DNA of 64,000 nucleotides from Myxocyprinus asiaticus. Taxonomy: Eukaryota > Chordata > Actinopteri > Cypriniformes > Catostomidae. Position numbers and translations under genes: made by a program. The DNA lies in contig NC_059385.1 of assembly GCF_019703515.2 (NCBI RefSeq), positions 35,661,001 through 35,725,000 on the forward strand. The letters run 5' to 3'. The notes under the pieces were generated by a model. The model ran no database searches. It saw only the letters and a list, made by a program, of their open reading frames with translations, and was not told the origin of the DNA. This document shows positions 10,785 to 21,523 of this stretch, piece by piece; the stretch's first letter is position 1; every line of letters begins with the position of its first letter.

Positions 10785-13670
10785 TTTATTTGAGTCATAG
10801 AAATGACAAAGGAAAACAAAACATATATACAGTGAATCAACATTTAACTCCCACTACTACCCCTCCCCCTCCCCAATCAAAAACATGGGTGGTGTCTCCA
10901 TCTTCTAAATGGCATCGCCAGCAGGTGGGTGTGTCCTTAAGACCAAGCCTATACAAATTAGAAGTGGTCCAATAAAATCTATGTAGAATCTTAAATTGCA
11001 TAAGGCGCACCCTTGCATCTCTAGATGCAGACTTGACGTTTTTAAGAATCCTAGCCCACACTCCCTCGTCCAAAAACAAATTTAAATCTTTCTCCCATAA
11101 TCTTTTGAGGGAATTTAAAGCTCCATCTCCCAGACTCTGAATTAGCAGGGAGTAATACACTGATGCCTCATGACCTTTTCCAAAAGCAGTAATCACCACT
11201 CCCAAAGTATCTGCCGCTCTAGGGGGCGCGTGCCACTCCCAGAAACAGTGCAGAGTAAGTGGCGCAGCTGTAAATACTTGTAAAATTGAGATCTGGGAAT
11301 CCCAAAATTTTTAACCAAATTTTCAAAAGGTCTCAATACTCCACTCTCATATAGGTCACCGAGTGTATTAACCCCCCTCACAATCCAATCTGACCAACAG
11401 AAAGGGGACTTGCATAGTTGCAAATGCATAGTTTAGGGTTCTGCCATATGCTTGAGGCTACGTTTAAATAAATATCCGAATTAAACGCTCTGGACACTTT
11501 TGTCCATATCGAGTGTAAATGCAAAATAACGGGGTGTGACTTAACTTCTCCGATTAATTTGATCAAAAGGCTATGCAGAGGCGAGATAGGGGCAAGAGCT
11601 TCCTTTTCAATACAAAACCAGGGAGGGGCTCTCAGGTGGAAGCGACCAGTGTGCCAAATGTCTGAGACCGAATGCATAATAATAAAACAAAATCTTGGGT
11701 AGGCCTAACCCACCTTTGTCAATCGGCCTATGTAACTTATTGAAGTTTAACCTGCCACGCTTACCATTCCAAATGAAGGACTTCGCTATGCTATCAAATT
11801 GCTTGAAATAAGAGAGGAGGACATCTATAGGGAGAGATTGTAACAGGTAGTTGAATTTTGGAATACAATTAATTTTAATTACATTAACCTTCACAATCAT
11901 CGATAAGTGTATGAAGCTCACCTGTCCACATCATTCGAAAACCTTTTTATTAAGGGATCAAAATTAACTCTGACAAAATTTGCTGGGAATAAAATTCCCA
12001 AATACTTAATGCCCTGTTTGGGCCACTGGAAGGCGCCTGGCTGGAAGGCTGTTACTGGACAGTAAGCTGTCAAAGCCAAAGCTTCGGACTTAGACTAACT
12101 GATTTTGTATCCTGAGAACTTAGAAAAGGAATTAATAATTCAGTGGAGGCAAGGCATAGATAGCTTTCCATTCTTTAATGATTCAGTATAAACTTCTAAC
12201 AAAAGTGGAGCCAGTTCTGTAGCATAGGATCTGAAAAATTCTGCAGCAAAACCATCTGGCCCCAGAGCCTTGCCAGTACGTAGGGACTTAATTACCTCGT
12301 CAAGCTCCTCCAAGGTTATCTCAGAATCAAGAGAGTTTTTTTGCTCAGTCTTCAGTTTAGGAACATCTAATGGTTCCACAAAGTTTCTAAAGTCTTCATC
12401 AGTAGACAAAGATGTGGAACTATAAAGATCAAGATAAAATTGGGTATTATTAATATCAATGGCTGAGGTAAAAATTTCACCACCAGCAGATTTCACTGAG
12501 GGAAACGGTAGAAAAAGACTCTCTCTGCTTTATATATCTAGCCAAAAGCTTCCCTGCTTTGTCCCCCAACTCAAAGTATGACTGTCTTGCCCTGAATAAC
12601 CAAAACTCCACTTTCTGCGACAAAACAGTATTATATCTATATTTCAATCGGGTCAATTCTCTGAGGCCATCAGATGACATACGGCGCTTCAGCTCTGCCT
12701 CTGCACTTTTAATATTTCCTTCCAACTCCACGAGTTCTCGTGCTTTGGATTTTTTGGTGAATGAGGGATACTGTATGATCCGACCTCTAAGAACCACCTT
12801 AAGTGCCTCCCAAGCCACGCCCACAGAGGATACTGAGGACCAGTTGGTCTCCATATAAACACTGATTTCAGTCTTTAACATTTGCTGGAAATCAGGATTT
12901 TGCAAAAGGGATACATTAAGGTGCCAGCTAAATGATTTCTTTTTCTCCGTATGTGGCAATACCTCTAAACTCACCAGGGCATGATCTGAGACTAAAATGT
13001 TTCCAATTGAGCAATCAACAACAGATGAAATGAGGGATTTGGATATCCAAAAAAAAAATCTATTCTAGAATAAATCTTATGGACTGATGAAAAAAATGTA
13101 TAGTCTCTACCAGATGGGTTCAAAAGTCTCCAAATATCTGTGAGACCGAGATTTTTACACATCCTGTGAAGCGTCAATTTTGCTCTAGGGGGCTTACACA
13201 CTTTTGCTTCACTATGATCAAGGACTGAGTCCATCAAAAGATTAAAGTCTCCTCCCAATATTATATCATGAGGGGTGCCAGTGGCTTGCAACTTACCTTC
13301 AAGATCTATAAAAAAGCCCTTATCATCAGCGTTAGGTGTGTAAATATTAGCCAAAATCAGACTTTGCCCCTGAATTTCTACTAAAACAATAATGACTCTT
13401 CCTAATTTATCTAAACTGTTTGAGAAATTTGAATTGTAAATGTTTATTTACCAATATAATGATTCCCTTGCTCTTACTTGAGCCAACACTAAAGAAAACA
13501 TGTCCACCCCATATCTTCCCAAATTTTTCAGCTTCCTGCGGGGAAAGACGTATTTCTTGAAGAAACACTATATCATATTTCTTATGTTTAAGAAAAGAAA
13601 TAACCTTCCTTCTTTTTATGGGGTGCCCCAACCCATTCACATTCCATGTGGAGAGAGATAGTACACTCAT
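10785..13670 (-). pseudogene. L1-like LINE ORF2 (copy B), internally deleted
   Basis: It starts at 13,670 with LSLSTWNVNGLGHPIKRRK and FLQEIRLS (APE endonuclease), continues with GGDFNLLMDSVLDHS (13,354-12,992) and the linker (12,974-12,477), and enters the reverse transcriptase with GFAAEFFRSYATELAPL. At about 12,163 the frame jumps from SLKNGKL to SMPCLH. The ~0.6 kb that holds the RGTRQGCPLSPLLF and YADD motifs in copy C is missing. Pieces at 11,921-10,837 encode the C-terminal region, ending MQFKILHRFYWTTSNLYRLG and a Cys tail. The AT-rich 3' end is near 10,785. There are several frameshifts and no catalytic YADD, so it is non-functional. Confidence 0.82.
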
Positions 13671-14271
13671 AGTAACATTTTACATTTTTATATAATAGAA
13701 AAAATAAATTGTGTGCCAAAAACAAAATTATAAAGACCACATTTCAACATCAATGCAACAATAAAACCCCGAACAAAACAAACAGAAAAAAGAAAAACAT
13801 ACGCATTAACCCCACGTACGAAAGCGCCAACCGGCGTCAATCCCTTTAAACTCAAAGAGTCCATGTATGCCTACGAGAGCCCCCGCGGCAACTTTGCCAT
13901 TGGATTGCTCAATTTTGCCTCACAAATTTGTAAGGCAAAATTACATAACATCAAATATTTTGTAAAACAAACCCCAGCCAATAGGCAGAATAAACACAAA
14001 GAATGTGTAGACTCATTCACAGAACTGTCTCAAAGGTGTGTTCTTTCACAAAACAATTTCCAGCCGATATAAAGCCGTTCAGTTTCCTCGGTCAGACAAA
14101 CGAATCTTCAGTGAGCCAGCTGATGAGCGCAGCAGATGTCATAATAATTCCAATGTCCCACAAAGTTAACAAAACAAGCTCCAACTGCTAGGCAGAACCA
14201 GCACAAAGGAAACGAAACACACATCCCGGTTCCTCGGATGGTCAAGAGTTAATTCACTCGGAGGCCACATA

Positions 14272-15852
14272 CAGGTGCATCTCAATAAATTAGAATGTCG
14301 TGGAAAAGTTCATTTATTTCAGTAATTCAACTCAAATTGTGAAACTCGTGTATTAAATAAATTCAATGCACACAGACTGAAGTAGTTTAAGTCTTTGGTT
14401 CTTTTAATTGTGATGATTTTGGCTCACATTTAACAAAAACCCACCAATTCACTATCTCAAAAAATTAGAATACATCATAAGACCAATAAAAAAAACATTT
14501 TTAGTGAATTGTTGGCCTTCTGGAAAGTATGTTCATTTACTGTATATGTACTCGATACTTGGTAGGGGCTCCTTTTGCTTTAATTACTGCCTCAATTCGG
14601 CATGGCATGGAGGTGATCAGTTTGTGGCACTGCTGAGGTGGTATGGAAGCCCAGGTTTCTTTGACAGTGGCCTTCAGCTCATCTGCATTTTTTGGTCTCT
14701 TGTTTCTCATTTTCCTCTTGACAATACCCCATAGATTCTCTATGGGGTTCAGGTCTGGTGAGTTTGCTGGCCAGTCAAGCACACCAACACCATGGTCATT
14801 TAACCAACTTTTGGTGCTTTTGGCAGTGTGGGCAGGTGCCAAATCCTGCTGGAAAATGAAATCAGCATCTTTTAAAAGCTGGTCAGCAGAAGGAAGCCTG
14901 AAGTGCTCCAAAATTTCTTGGTAAACGGGTGCAGTGACTTTGGTTTTCAAAAAACACAAAGGACCAACACCAGCAGATGACATTGCACCTCAAATCATCA
15001 CAGACTGTGGAAACTTAACACTGGACTTCAAGCAACTTGGGCTATGAGCTTCTCCACCCTTCCTCCAGACTCTAGGACCTTGGTTTCCAAATGAAATACA
15101 AAACTTGCTCTCATCTGAAAAGAGGACTTTGGAACACTGGGCAACAGTCCAGTTCTTCTTCTCCTTAGCCCAGGTAAGACGCCTCTGACGTTGTCTGTGG
15201 TTCAGGAGTGGCTTGACAAGAGGAATACGACAACTGTAGCCAAATTCCTTGACATGTCTGTGTGTGGTGGCTCTTGATGCCTTGACCCCAGCCTCAGTCC
15301 ATTTCTTGTGAAGTTCACCCAAATTCTTGAATTGATTTTGCTTGATGATCATAAGGCTGCGGTTCTCTCGGTTGGTTGTGCATCTTTTTCTTCCACACTT
15401 TTTCCTTCCACTCAACTTTCTGTTAACATGCTTGGATACAGCACTCTGTGAACAGCCAGCTTCTTTGGCAATGAATGTTTGTGGCTTACCCTCCTTGTGA
15501 AGGGTGTCAATGATTGTCTTCTGGACAACTGTCAGATCAGCAGTCTTCCCCATGATTGTGTAGCCTAGTGAACCAAACTGAGAGACCATTTTGAAGGCTC
15601 AGGAAACCTTTGCAGGTGTTTTGTGTTGATGAGCTAATTGGCATGTCACCATATTCTAATTTTTTGAGATAGTGAATTGGTGGGTTTTTGTTAACTGTGA
15701 GCCAAAATCATCACAATTAAAAGAACCAAAGACTTAAACTACTTCAGTCTGTGTGCATTGAATTTATTTAATACACGAGTTTCACAATTTGAGTTGAATT
15801 ACTGAAATAAATGAACTTTTCCACGACATTCTAATTTAATGAGATGCACCTG
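14272..15852. mobile_element. Tc1-type transposon, complete, TA duplication
   Basis: The element starts CAGGTGCATCTCAATAAATT and ends with the inverse (…GAGATGCACCTG). TA dinucleotides at 14,270-14,271 and 15,853-15,854 are the target duplication. The terminal inverted repeats are about 210 bases and nearly identical. Each holds two direct repeats, an outer ATCTCAATAAATTAGAAT and an inner TATCTCAAAAAATTAGAAT: the IR/DR organisation of fish Tc1 elements such as Sleeping Beauty (family knowledge). It is inserted in the spacer of L1 copy B and is therefore younger than that LINE. Confidence 0.93.
14537..15553 (-). pseudogene. Tc1 transposase with one visible nonsense codon
   Basis: The protein reads MGKTADLTVVQKTIIDTLHK at the start (paired-like helix-turn-helix DNA-binding region, ~residues 1-110). 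It then has the DDE catalytic domain: first Asp in KVLFSDESKF, second Asp in FIFQQDLAPAHTAKS, and Glu in SPDLNPIENLW (DD34E type). It ends KAKGAPTKYRVHIQ. The frame is open throughout except for one TGA near 14,985, between SVMI and GAMSSAGVG, where the family normally has Trp (TGG to TGA). About 338 codons is the normal length for the family. The start at 15,553 (MGKT) is chosen over an upstream in-frame ATG by family convention. It would catalyse cut-and-paste transposition if intact. Confidence 0.92.
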
Positions 15853-16128
15853 TAAAAGTATATCCCATGATTTACACAGTCCGGCAACTTTATAAAAGAC
15901 ATCCTTTGTGTGGGCATGTAGATATTTTGCGGTCATCCGTTCATTGTAAAAGTGATCTTCCATCAATGCAAAAGTTTCTTTAAGGAAAAGTGTTAATCCA
16001 CAAAACAAAACAAACTCCAGCTGCTTGGCGGAGCCAACGCAAAAGGAAACAAAAATGGCGCCCAGCTTCCTCCGAAAGCCAGAGTATGTACAGTGAGTCA
16101 ATCCACTCACAAGAAAAACAACCAATGG

Positions 16129-16628
16129 TTACTCACCCATTGTTTCAATAAAAGACATTGCCTGATTGGGACATGTAAATACTTTGCTGCCGTCCTTGGT
16201 GTTTATTCTCAGTCTGGCTGGAAACATCTGATGTTTCTTGCATTCCTTAAACCAATCGCGTTTCTCTCTTGTCGAGTTCACAAAGTCCGGGAACAAGAAA
16301 ATATTGTAATTCTTCCAAGAAAGCTTTCCTTTGCTCCTCGCCTGGCGCAACACGAGATCTTTATCGGATGATTTAAAAAATTTGGCCAGAATCGATCGGG
16401 GCCTTCCTCTCTCAGCAGATCTGTGAGCTGGGACTCTGTGAGCTCACTCGATTTCCAGCTTATGGCCTGTTATGTCGAGCAGACTCGGGAAAAGCTCGTC
16501 TAGGAATTTCACCATATCTCTGCCCTCCTCATGCTCAGGAATTCCAACAATTTGAATGTTATTCCTGCGGCTTCTATTCTCAAGATCTTCAAGCTTTTCA
16601 AGAACACATTCCAAATCAACTTTGGAAC
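16129..16628 (-). pseudogene. L1-like LINE ORF1 fragment (copy B)
   Basis: It encodes the C-terminal half of ORF1: in pieces, the DITGHKLEIERAH-type block (about 16,480-16,430), RSKGKLSWKNYNIFLFPDFV and STREKRDWFKECKK (16,353-16,129). The N-terminal half is absent. The fragment breaks at about 16,628, where the 39-bp coding repeat begins. Confidence 0.75.
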
Positions 16629-16740
16629 ATGCTCATGACCACAGAGGTCGTCTTTGAGTCTCAGCCAGTGTTTACAACCACAGAGGTCGTTCCCGAGTCT
16701 CCGCTCATGCCCACGACCACAGAGGTCGTTCCCGAGTCAG
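16629..16740 (+). repeat. 39-bp coding repeat, left part
   Basis: Nearly three 39-bp units (ACCACAGAGGTCGTTCCCGA as core) are separated from the main array at 19,869 by the inserted L2-like LINE. They encode the same 13-residue unit TTTEVVPESLPML with substitutions. Confidence 0.85.
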
Positions 16741-19700
16741 AAAGGACTCAAGATGGCGCTGAGTATGGCTGCTGCGTTGCGAGCTCCGACACAACATTGT
16801 AGTGTTTTGTTTGTTTTGTTTACAATTCTTATGTTTTTTGTATTGGATGTTGTCTGCCTTATTGTCTACGACAGACAAACACTTTTGGACACTGGTTCAG
16901 CAATTACACACTGTAAACCGGACTTCAAACTCTTTCCAACAAGAGATGAGGGACTGCTGGATTATCTGCCTAACAGAAACTTGGATGTCTTCTGCGATTC
17001 CAGATTCAGCCATTGAACCTGTGGGGTTCTCCGTGCACCGAGTGGACAGAGCGAAAGACCTCTCAGGTAAAAGCAGAGGTGGTGGTGTATGTTTTATGAT
17101 CAACAAATCCTGGTGTGATCAGAGGAACGTACATTCTGTCAAGTCTTTCTGCTCTCCTGATCTGGAATTTCTCATGCTTCTGTGTCAACCATTCTGGCTA
17201 CCGAATTCACAGCAGTCATTATCACGTCTGTGTACATCCCGCCACAAGCTGACACAGACTGGGCACTCAAGGAACTGTATGGGATTATAAGCAAGCAGGA
17301 AACCCTGAGGCCGCGTTCATTGTGACCGGGGACTTTAATAAAGCCAGTTTCAAATCACCACCAACATATTAGTTTTAACACACGAGGGGACTGGGTTTTG
17401 GACCATTGCTACTCTCCCTTCCAGGACGGCTACAGATCCCTCCCCCGCCCACCATTTGGCAAATTGGACCACAATTCCATTCTGCTTCTACCCGCTTACA
17501 GGCAGAAACTGAAACAGGAAGCACCCACCCTCTGAACGATCCAGTGCTGGTTGGACCAATCAGACTCTACACTACAAGACTGTTTTGATCACGCGGACTG
17601 GGAGATGATCCGGTCCGCCTCTGATGACAACATCGAGCTTTACGCTGATAGCGTAACGTGTTTCATCAGAAAGTGCGTAGAGGATGTCGTTCCGACCAGA
17701 AAAATACGGATCTATCCGAACCAGAAACCTTGGATTAATAGCAATGTTCGTGCGGCACTTGATGCGCGGACCTCCGCTTTTAATTCCGGGAATGCGGAGG
17801 AGCATAAACAAGCCAGTTATGCCCTCCGAATCAGATCAGCAAAACGTCAGTACAGGAACAAGATTGAAGGACGGTTTAACACCACCAACTCTAGAAGCAT
17901 GTGGCAGGGAATTAACATCATCACGGACTTTAAAGGGAATAAAAACTCTCTCCCAGATGAGCTAAATACTTTTTATGCTCTTTTGAGGGAAATAACACCG
18001 CCCTCGCGGAGAGAGCTCTCGCAGCCGAAGCTACAGAGGTTAGTTCACTCTCCGTCTCTGTAGCAGATGTAACCCGATCCTTCCGACGAGTGAATATCCG
18101 CAAAGCCGCGGGTCCAGACGCCATTCCGGGCCGCATCATCAGAGCGTGCGTGAACCAACTGGCTGGTGTTTTTACGGACATTTTCAACCTTTCCCTCTCT
18201 TTGTCTGTAGTCCCCACATGCTTTAAAATGTCCACCATTGTGCCTGTTCCAAAGCAATCCAAAATAACTTGCTTAAATGACTGGTGCTCTGTTGCTCTGA
18301 CCCCCATCATCAGCAAATGCTTTGAGAGACTAATCAGAGATTACATCTGCTCTGTGCTGCCTCCCTCACTAGACCCATTGCAGTTTGCTTACCGCAACAA
18401 CCGCTCCACTGATGATGCCATCTACAATACACACTGCTCTCTCCCACCTGGAAAAAAGAACACTTATGTGAGAATGTTGTTTGTAGACTACAGCTCAGCA
18501 TTCAACACCATAGTGCCCTCCAAGCTTGATGTGAAACTCCGGGCTCTGGGCTTAAACAGCTCGCTGTGCAGCTGGATCCTGGACTTCCTGTCAAGCAGAC
18601 GCCAGGTGGTTAGAATGGGCAGCAACATCTCTTCATCACTGACCCTCAACACTGTGTTCTCAGCCCACTCCTGTATTCCCTGTACACACATGACTGTGCG
18701 GCAACACACAGCTCCAATGCCATCATTAAGTTTGCTGATGATACTACGGTGGTAGGTTGATCACTGACAATGATGAAACAGCCTACAGAGAGGAGGTGCA
18801 CACTCTGACACACTGGTGTCAGGAGCACAGCCTCTCCCTCAATGTCAGTAAGACAAAGGAACTTGTGGTGGACTTCAGAAGAAGAGACAGAGAACATAGT
18901 CCCATCATCATCAGTGGAGCACCAGTGGAGAGAGTCAGCAGCTTCAAATTCCTGGGTGTCCACATCACTGAGGAACTAACATGGTCGATCCACACTGAAG
19001 CCGTTGTGAAGAAGGCTCAGCAGCACCTCTTCTTCCTGAGACGGCTGAGGAAGTTTGGAATGAACCGCCACATCCTCACACGGTTCTACACCTGCACTGT
19101 AGAGAGCATCCTGATTGGCTGCATCTGTGCCTGGTACAGCAATAGCACCGCCCACAACTGCAAAGCACTGCAAAGGCTGGTGCGAACTGCCAGACACATC
19201 ATTGGAGGTGAGCTTCCCTCCCTCCAGGACATATATACCAGGCGGTGTGTGAAAAAAGCTTGGAGGATCATCAGAGACTCCAGCCACCGAGCCATGGGCT
19301 GTTCTCACTGCTACCATCAGGCAGGCGGTATCGCAGCATCAGGACCCGCACCAGCCGACTTCATGACAGCTTCTTCCCCCAAGCAATCAGACTTTTGAAC
19401 TCTTGATCTCCCACGATCAAAATACATCAGTACTGCATTTTATTACTCTTACTCTTATATCTCACACCGGACTGTCATAAATTATATTATTATTATATTA
19501 TATTCTCTCTTAACAACACACTGGCAACTTACTATCTACCGACAGCCTGAATGTCAATACAGTACAATACAACCTACTGTACATTCTATATATACTATAT
19601 ATACTTTTTTTATTGTATAATGTGTATTCTATATTGTGTGTATTGTATACTGTATATGTATATTATTATATGTATATTGTGTTGTGTGTAATTATGTGTA

Positions 19701-19868
19701 TATTAGATTTTAAATTGTGTTGTAAATCTGATGTTTATTGTAAATTGTCTTATCACTGTCACGACTACTATGTTGCTTGGAACTGCACCCAAGAATTTCA
19801 CACACTATTGCACTTGTGTATATGGTTGTGTGACAATAAAAGTGATTTGATTTTTATTTGATTTTGAG
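16741..19868 (+). mobile_element. L2/CR1-like LINE inserted in the 39-bp repeat
   Basis: It is nearly full length: a short leader (AAGATGGCGCTGAGTATGGC), an endonuclease-reverse transcriptase frame, and a 3' tail of TGATTTGATTTTTATTTGATTTT, the short-repeat tail style of L2-clade LINEs. The flanking repeat is cut at GAGTC on the left and resumes at GAGTG on the right, suggesting a target duplication of four or five bases. Interruption of an older tandem array shows it arrived later. Confidence 0.8.
16905..19398 (+). pseudogene. L2-like LINE ORF2 (endonuclease and reverse transcriptase), frameshifted
   Basis: In order: an APE endonuclease part (CLTETWMSSAIPDSAIEP, SGKSRGGGVCFMINKSWCD, 16,905-17,290 and later pieces); a linker (KPWINSNVRAALDARTSAF, SAKRQYRNKIEG); the reverse transcriptase (RKAAGPDAIPGRIIRACVN, PLQFAYRNNRSTDDAI, LFVDYSSAFNTIVPSKL, 18,090-18,660); the YADD-like site TTTGCTGATGATACTACG at ~18,731 in another frame; and the C-terminal part (KTKELVVDFRRRDREHSP, SSFKFLGVHITEELTWS, 18,757-19,398). 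At least four frame changes make it inactive. It is closest to the L2/CR1 group from memory; a Rex1-type assignment cannot be excluded. Confidence 0.85.
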
Positions 19869-20459
19869 TGTCCGCTTATGCCCTCAACCACCGTTCCCAA
19901 GTCTCTGCCAGTGTTCATGACCACAGAGTTCGTTCCCGAGTCTCTGCCCATGCTCACGACCACAGAGGTCATTCCCGAGTCTCCGCCAGTGTTCACGACC
20001 ACAGAGGTTGTTCCCGAGTCTCTGCCCATGCTCACGACCACAGAGGTCATTCCCAAGTCTCTGCCCATGCTCACGACCACAGAGGTCATTCCCGAGTCTC
20101 TGCCCATGCTCACGACCACAGAGGTCGTTCCCGAGTCTCTGCCCATGCTCACGACCACAGAGGTTGTCTCCGAGTCTCAGCCAGTGTTTTTGACCATAGA
20201 GGTCATTCCCGAGTCTCTTCCCATGTTCGCAACCACGGAGGTCGTTTCCCAGTCATCCAGGACTCTTTGTCTCGAGCCTACCATGGCTTCACCTTCCTTG
20301 GCTCCGCCCCCAGAGACTATTCCTCCAGCGGCTCCGCCGCCTGACACAGTCCCTGTCCTGTGGCCACCTCCCAGGCCTCCTGACCCTGTCACGGCCCTGT
20401 GGCCGCCTACCAGGACTCCTGACCCAGTCCCCACCTTGAGGTCATGTCTGCTCGTCTGA
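19869..20459 (+). CDS. Open frame of 13-residue repeats (39-bp tandem array)
   Basis: From 19,878 a 193-residue frame encodes nearly ten copies of a 13-residue unit of the TTTEVVPESLPML type, followed by a proline-rich tail (APPPETIPPAAPPPDTVP, PPRPPDPVTALWPP) and a stop at 20,459. The array is open in more than one frame because 39 is a multiple of three; the chosen frame is the one that continues into the Pro-rich tail. I do not recognise a domain. Such Pro/Glu/Thr repeats are seen in gag-like regions of fish retroelements, so an element-derived ORF is more likely than a host gene. There is no signal peptide or membrane segment, and it is split from its left end (16,629-16,740) by the LINE. 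Confidence 0.4.
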   Translation, partial: CPLMPSTTVPKSLPVFMTTEFVPESLPMLTTTEVIPESPPVFTTTEVVPESLPMLTTTEVIPKSLPMLTTTEVIPESLPMLTTTEVVPESLPMLTTTEVVSESQPVFLTIEVIPESLPMFATTEVVSQSSRTLCLEPTMASPSLAPPPETIPPAAPPPDTVPVLWPPPRPPDPVTALWPPTRTPDPVPTLRSCLLV

Positions 20460-21090
20460 TCAGCAACATTTTCTAAATGTAAGTCTTATACAGAGAGCTT
20501 CCAACTTTTTGAGGATGAACGGATCTATACCATGTCAAGTGTACCTGCTAACTGCCCTAAATCATCTATATGCATGCATCTACTATGCAGAGTATATAAT
20601 AAATATTGCAGAAGCAAGTAAACATATATAGTGAAGTGCAGCACTTTTATAAATCCTGCCTACTGGTGTTTGATTGACGTCCTCACATTTTTTATGTTGT
20701 GTGAAGGGAAAAAAAATACAGAACTACATAAACAAAGAAATGAATGATTAAAGAAAACTTTCAGTTTTGCATTTCCTTTAACATTTGTGCATTTTCCCAT
20801 TTTTTTGGTACATTTATTTATACATCTCCTTGCACATTTAATGAATTATATGTTTAATTATGGACAAATATGTGAATTTATGTATTTTTATTTATTGATT
20901 GATTGCGTATCTCCTTGCACATCTAATTATTTATATATTTATTTATGCACAAATATGTGATGTTATGTATTTATCCTTCTGTGTATTTATTTATAGTTTT
21001 TGCAGGTTTCGTCCTCCAATCCTTAAGTGATTAAGATTAAGTATCAAAGCTTACAATAAACATACAAACATTATTCTTTCATTTCAAAAG
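20460..21090. other. AT-rich noncoding stretch
   Basis: No gene is seen. Between 20,815 and 20,995 a degenerate repeat (ATCTCCTTGCACATYTAAT) occurs twice. Confidence 0.6.
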
Positions 21091-21091
21091 G

Positions 21092-21461
21092 TGGAGGGTG
21101 TGGTCCATGGTGGAGTGGATGGTTTTAGCCAACTGATTGTATATGACTGAAAAGTTTAAGACACAGAACATCGCAATTTTAACCTATCTATTATGAATTA
21201 TTTCATTTTTTACTGCGCTACTGTACATTTCTGATGAAAACACAAAAATTCACATGCATAGCACAATATTGTCATCATGCGAGACACGGAATACCTTATC
21301 AACTTGTGGTTGCAATCAATGTGCCAAAGACTGTTGGGTCCTGGCACATTGTACTGTCGTCTCCTTTGAGTGGGTAAACCTAGTCCACGGAAAAGTGTAC
21401 CTTCTCGGTCTACTCTCCTTAAGGACTCTGTGACACGATATCCTACACAACAATGAACCAA
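21092..21461. pseudogene. Integrase-like domain, two pieces in opposite orientation
   Basis: On the minus strand (about 21,461-21,285) the sequence encodes RRRQYNVPGPNSLWHIDCNHKLIRY. This resembles the catalytic start of a DDE/integrase-core family widespread in fish genomes, where the usual wording is LWHIDGNHKLIRW. On the plus strand, GTGGTCCATGGTGGAGTGGA at about 21,101 onward encodes VVHGGVDGFSQLI, the part that normally follows directly (family: HGGIDGFSR). The two halves are thus inverted relative to each other. The Gly before Asn is Cys here. It is a non-functional relic. Confidence 0.6.
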
Positions 21462-21523
21462 AAAGTATGATTAAGAGAATTTTTAACACAGAATAATTAA
21501 GACAAAGATAAGGAATTTCTATT

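Larger units (their letters stand above)
13671..16128 (-). repeat. L1 ORF1-ORF2 spacer (copy B), interrupted by Tc1
   Basis: This is noncoding spacer with the CACAAAACAA-type motif at about 14,045, 14,166 and 15,998. A complete Tc1 element occupies 14,272-15,852. If it is removed, the flanks rejoin to match copy A around 3,400-3,420 (ATTCACTCRGAG... then AAAAGTATAT). Confidence 0.65.

Noticed and set aside
19868..20344. Alternative frame of His/Val/Arg-rich repeats over the 39-bp array
   Set aside because: It is a second frame of the same array. The frame with the Pro-rich tail is the more coherent one.
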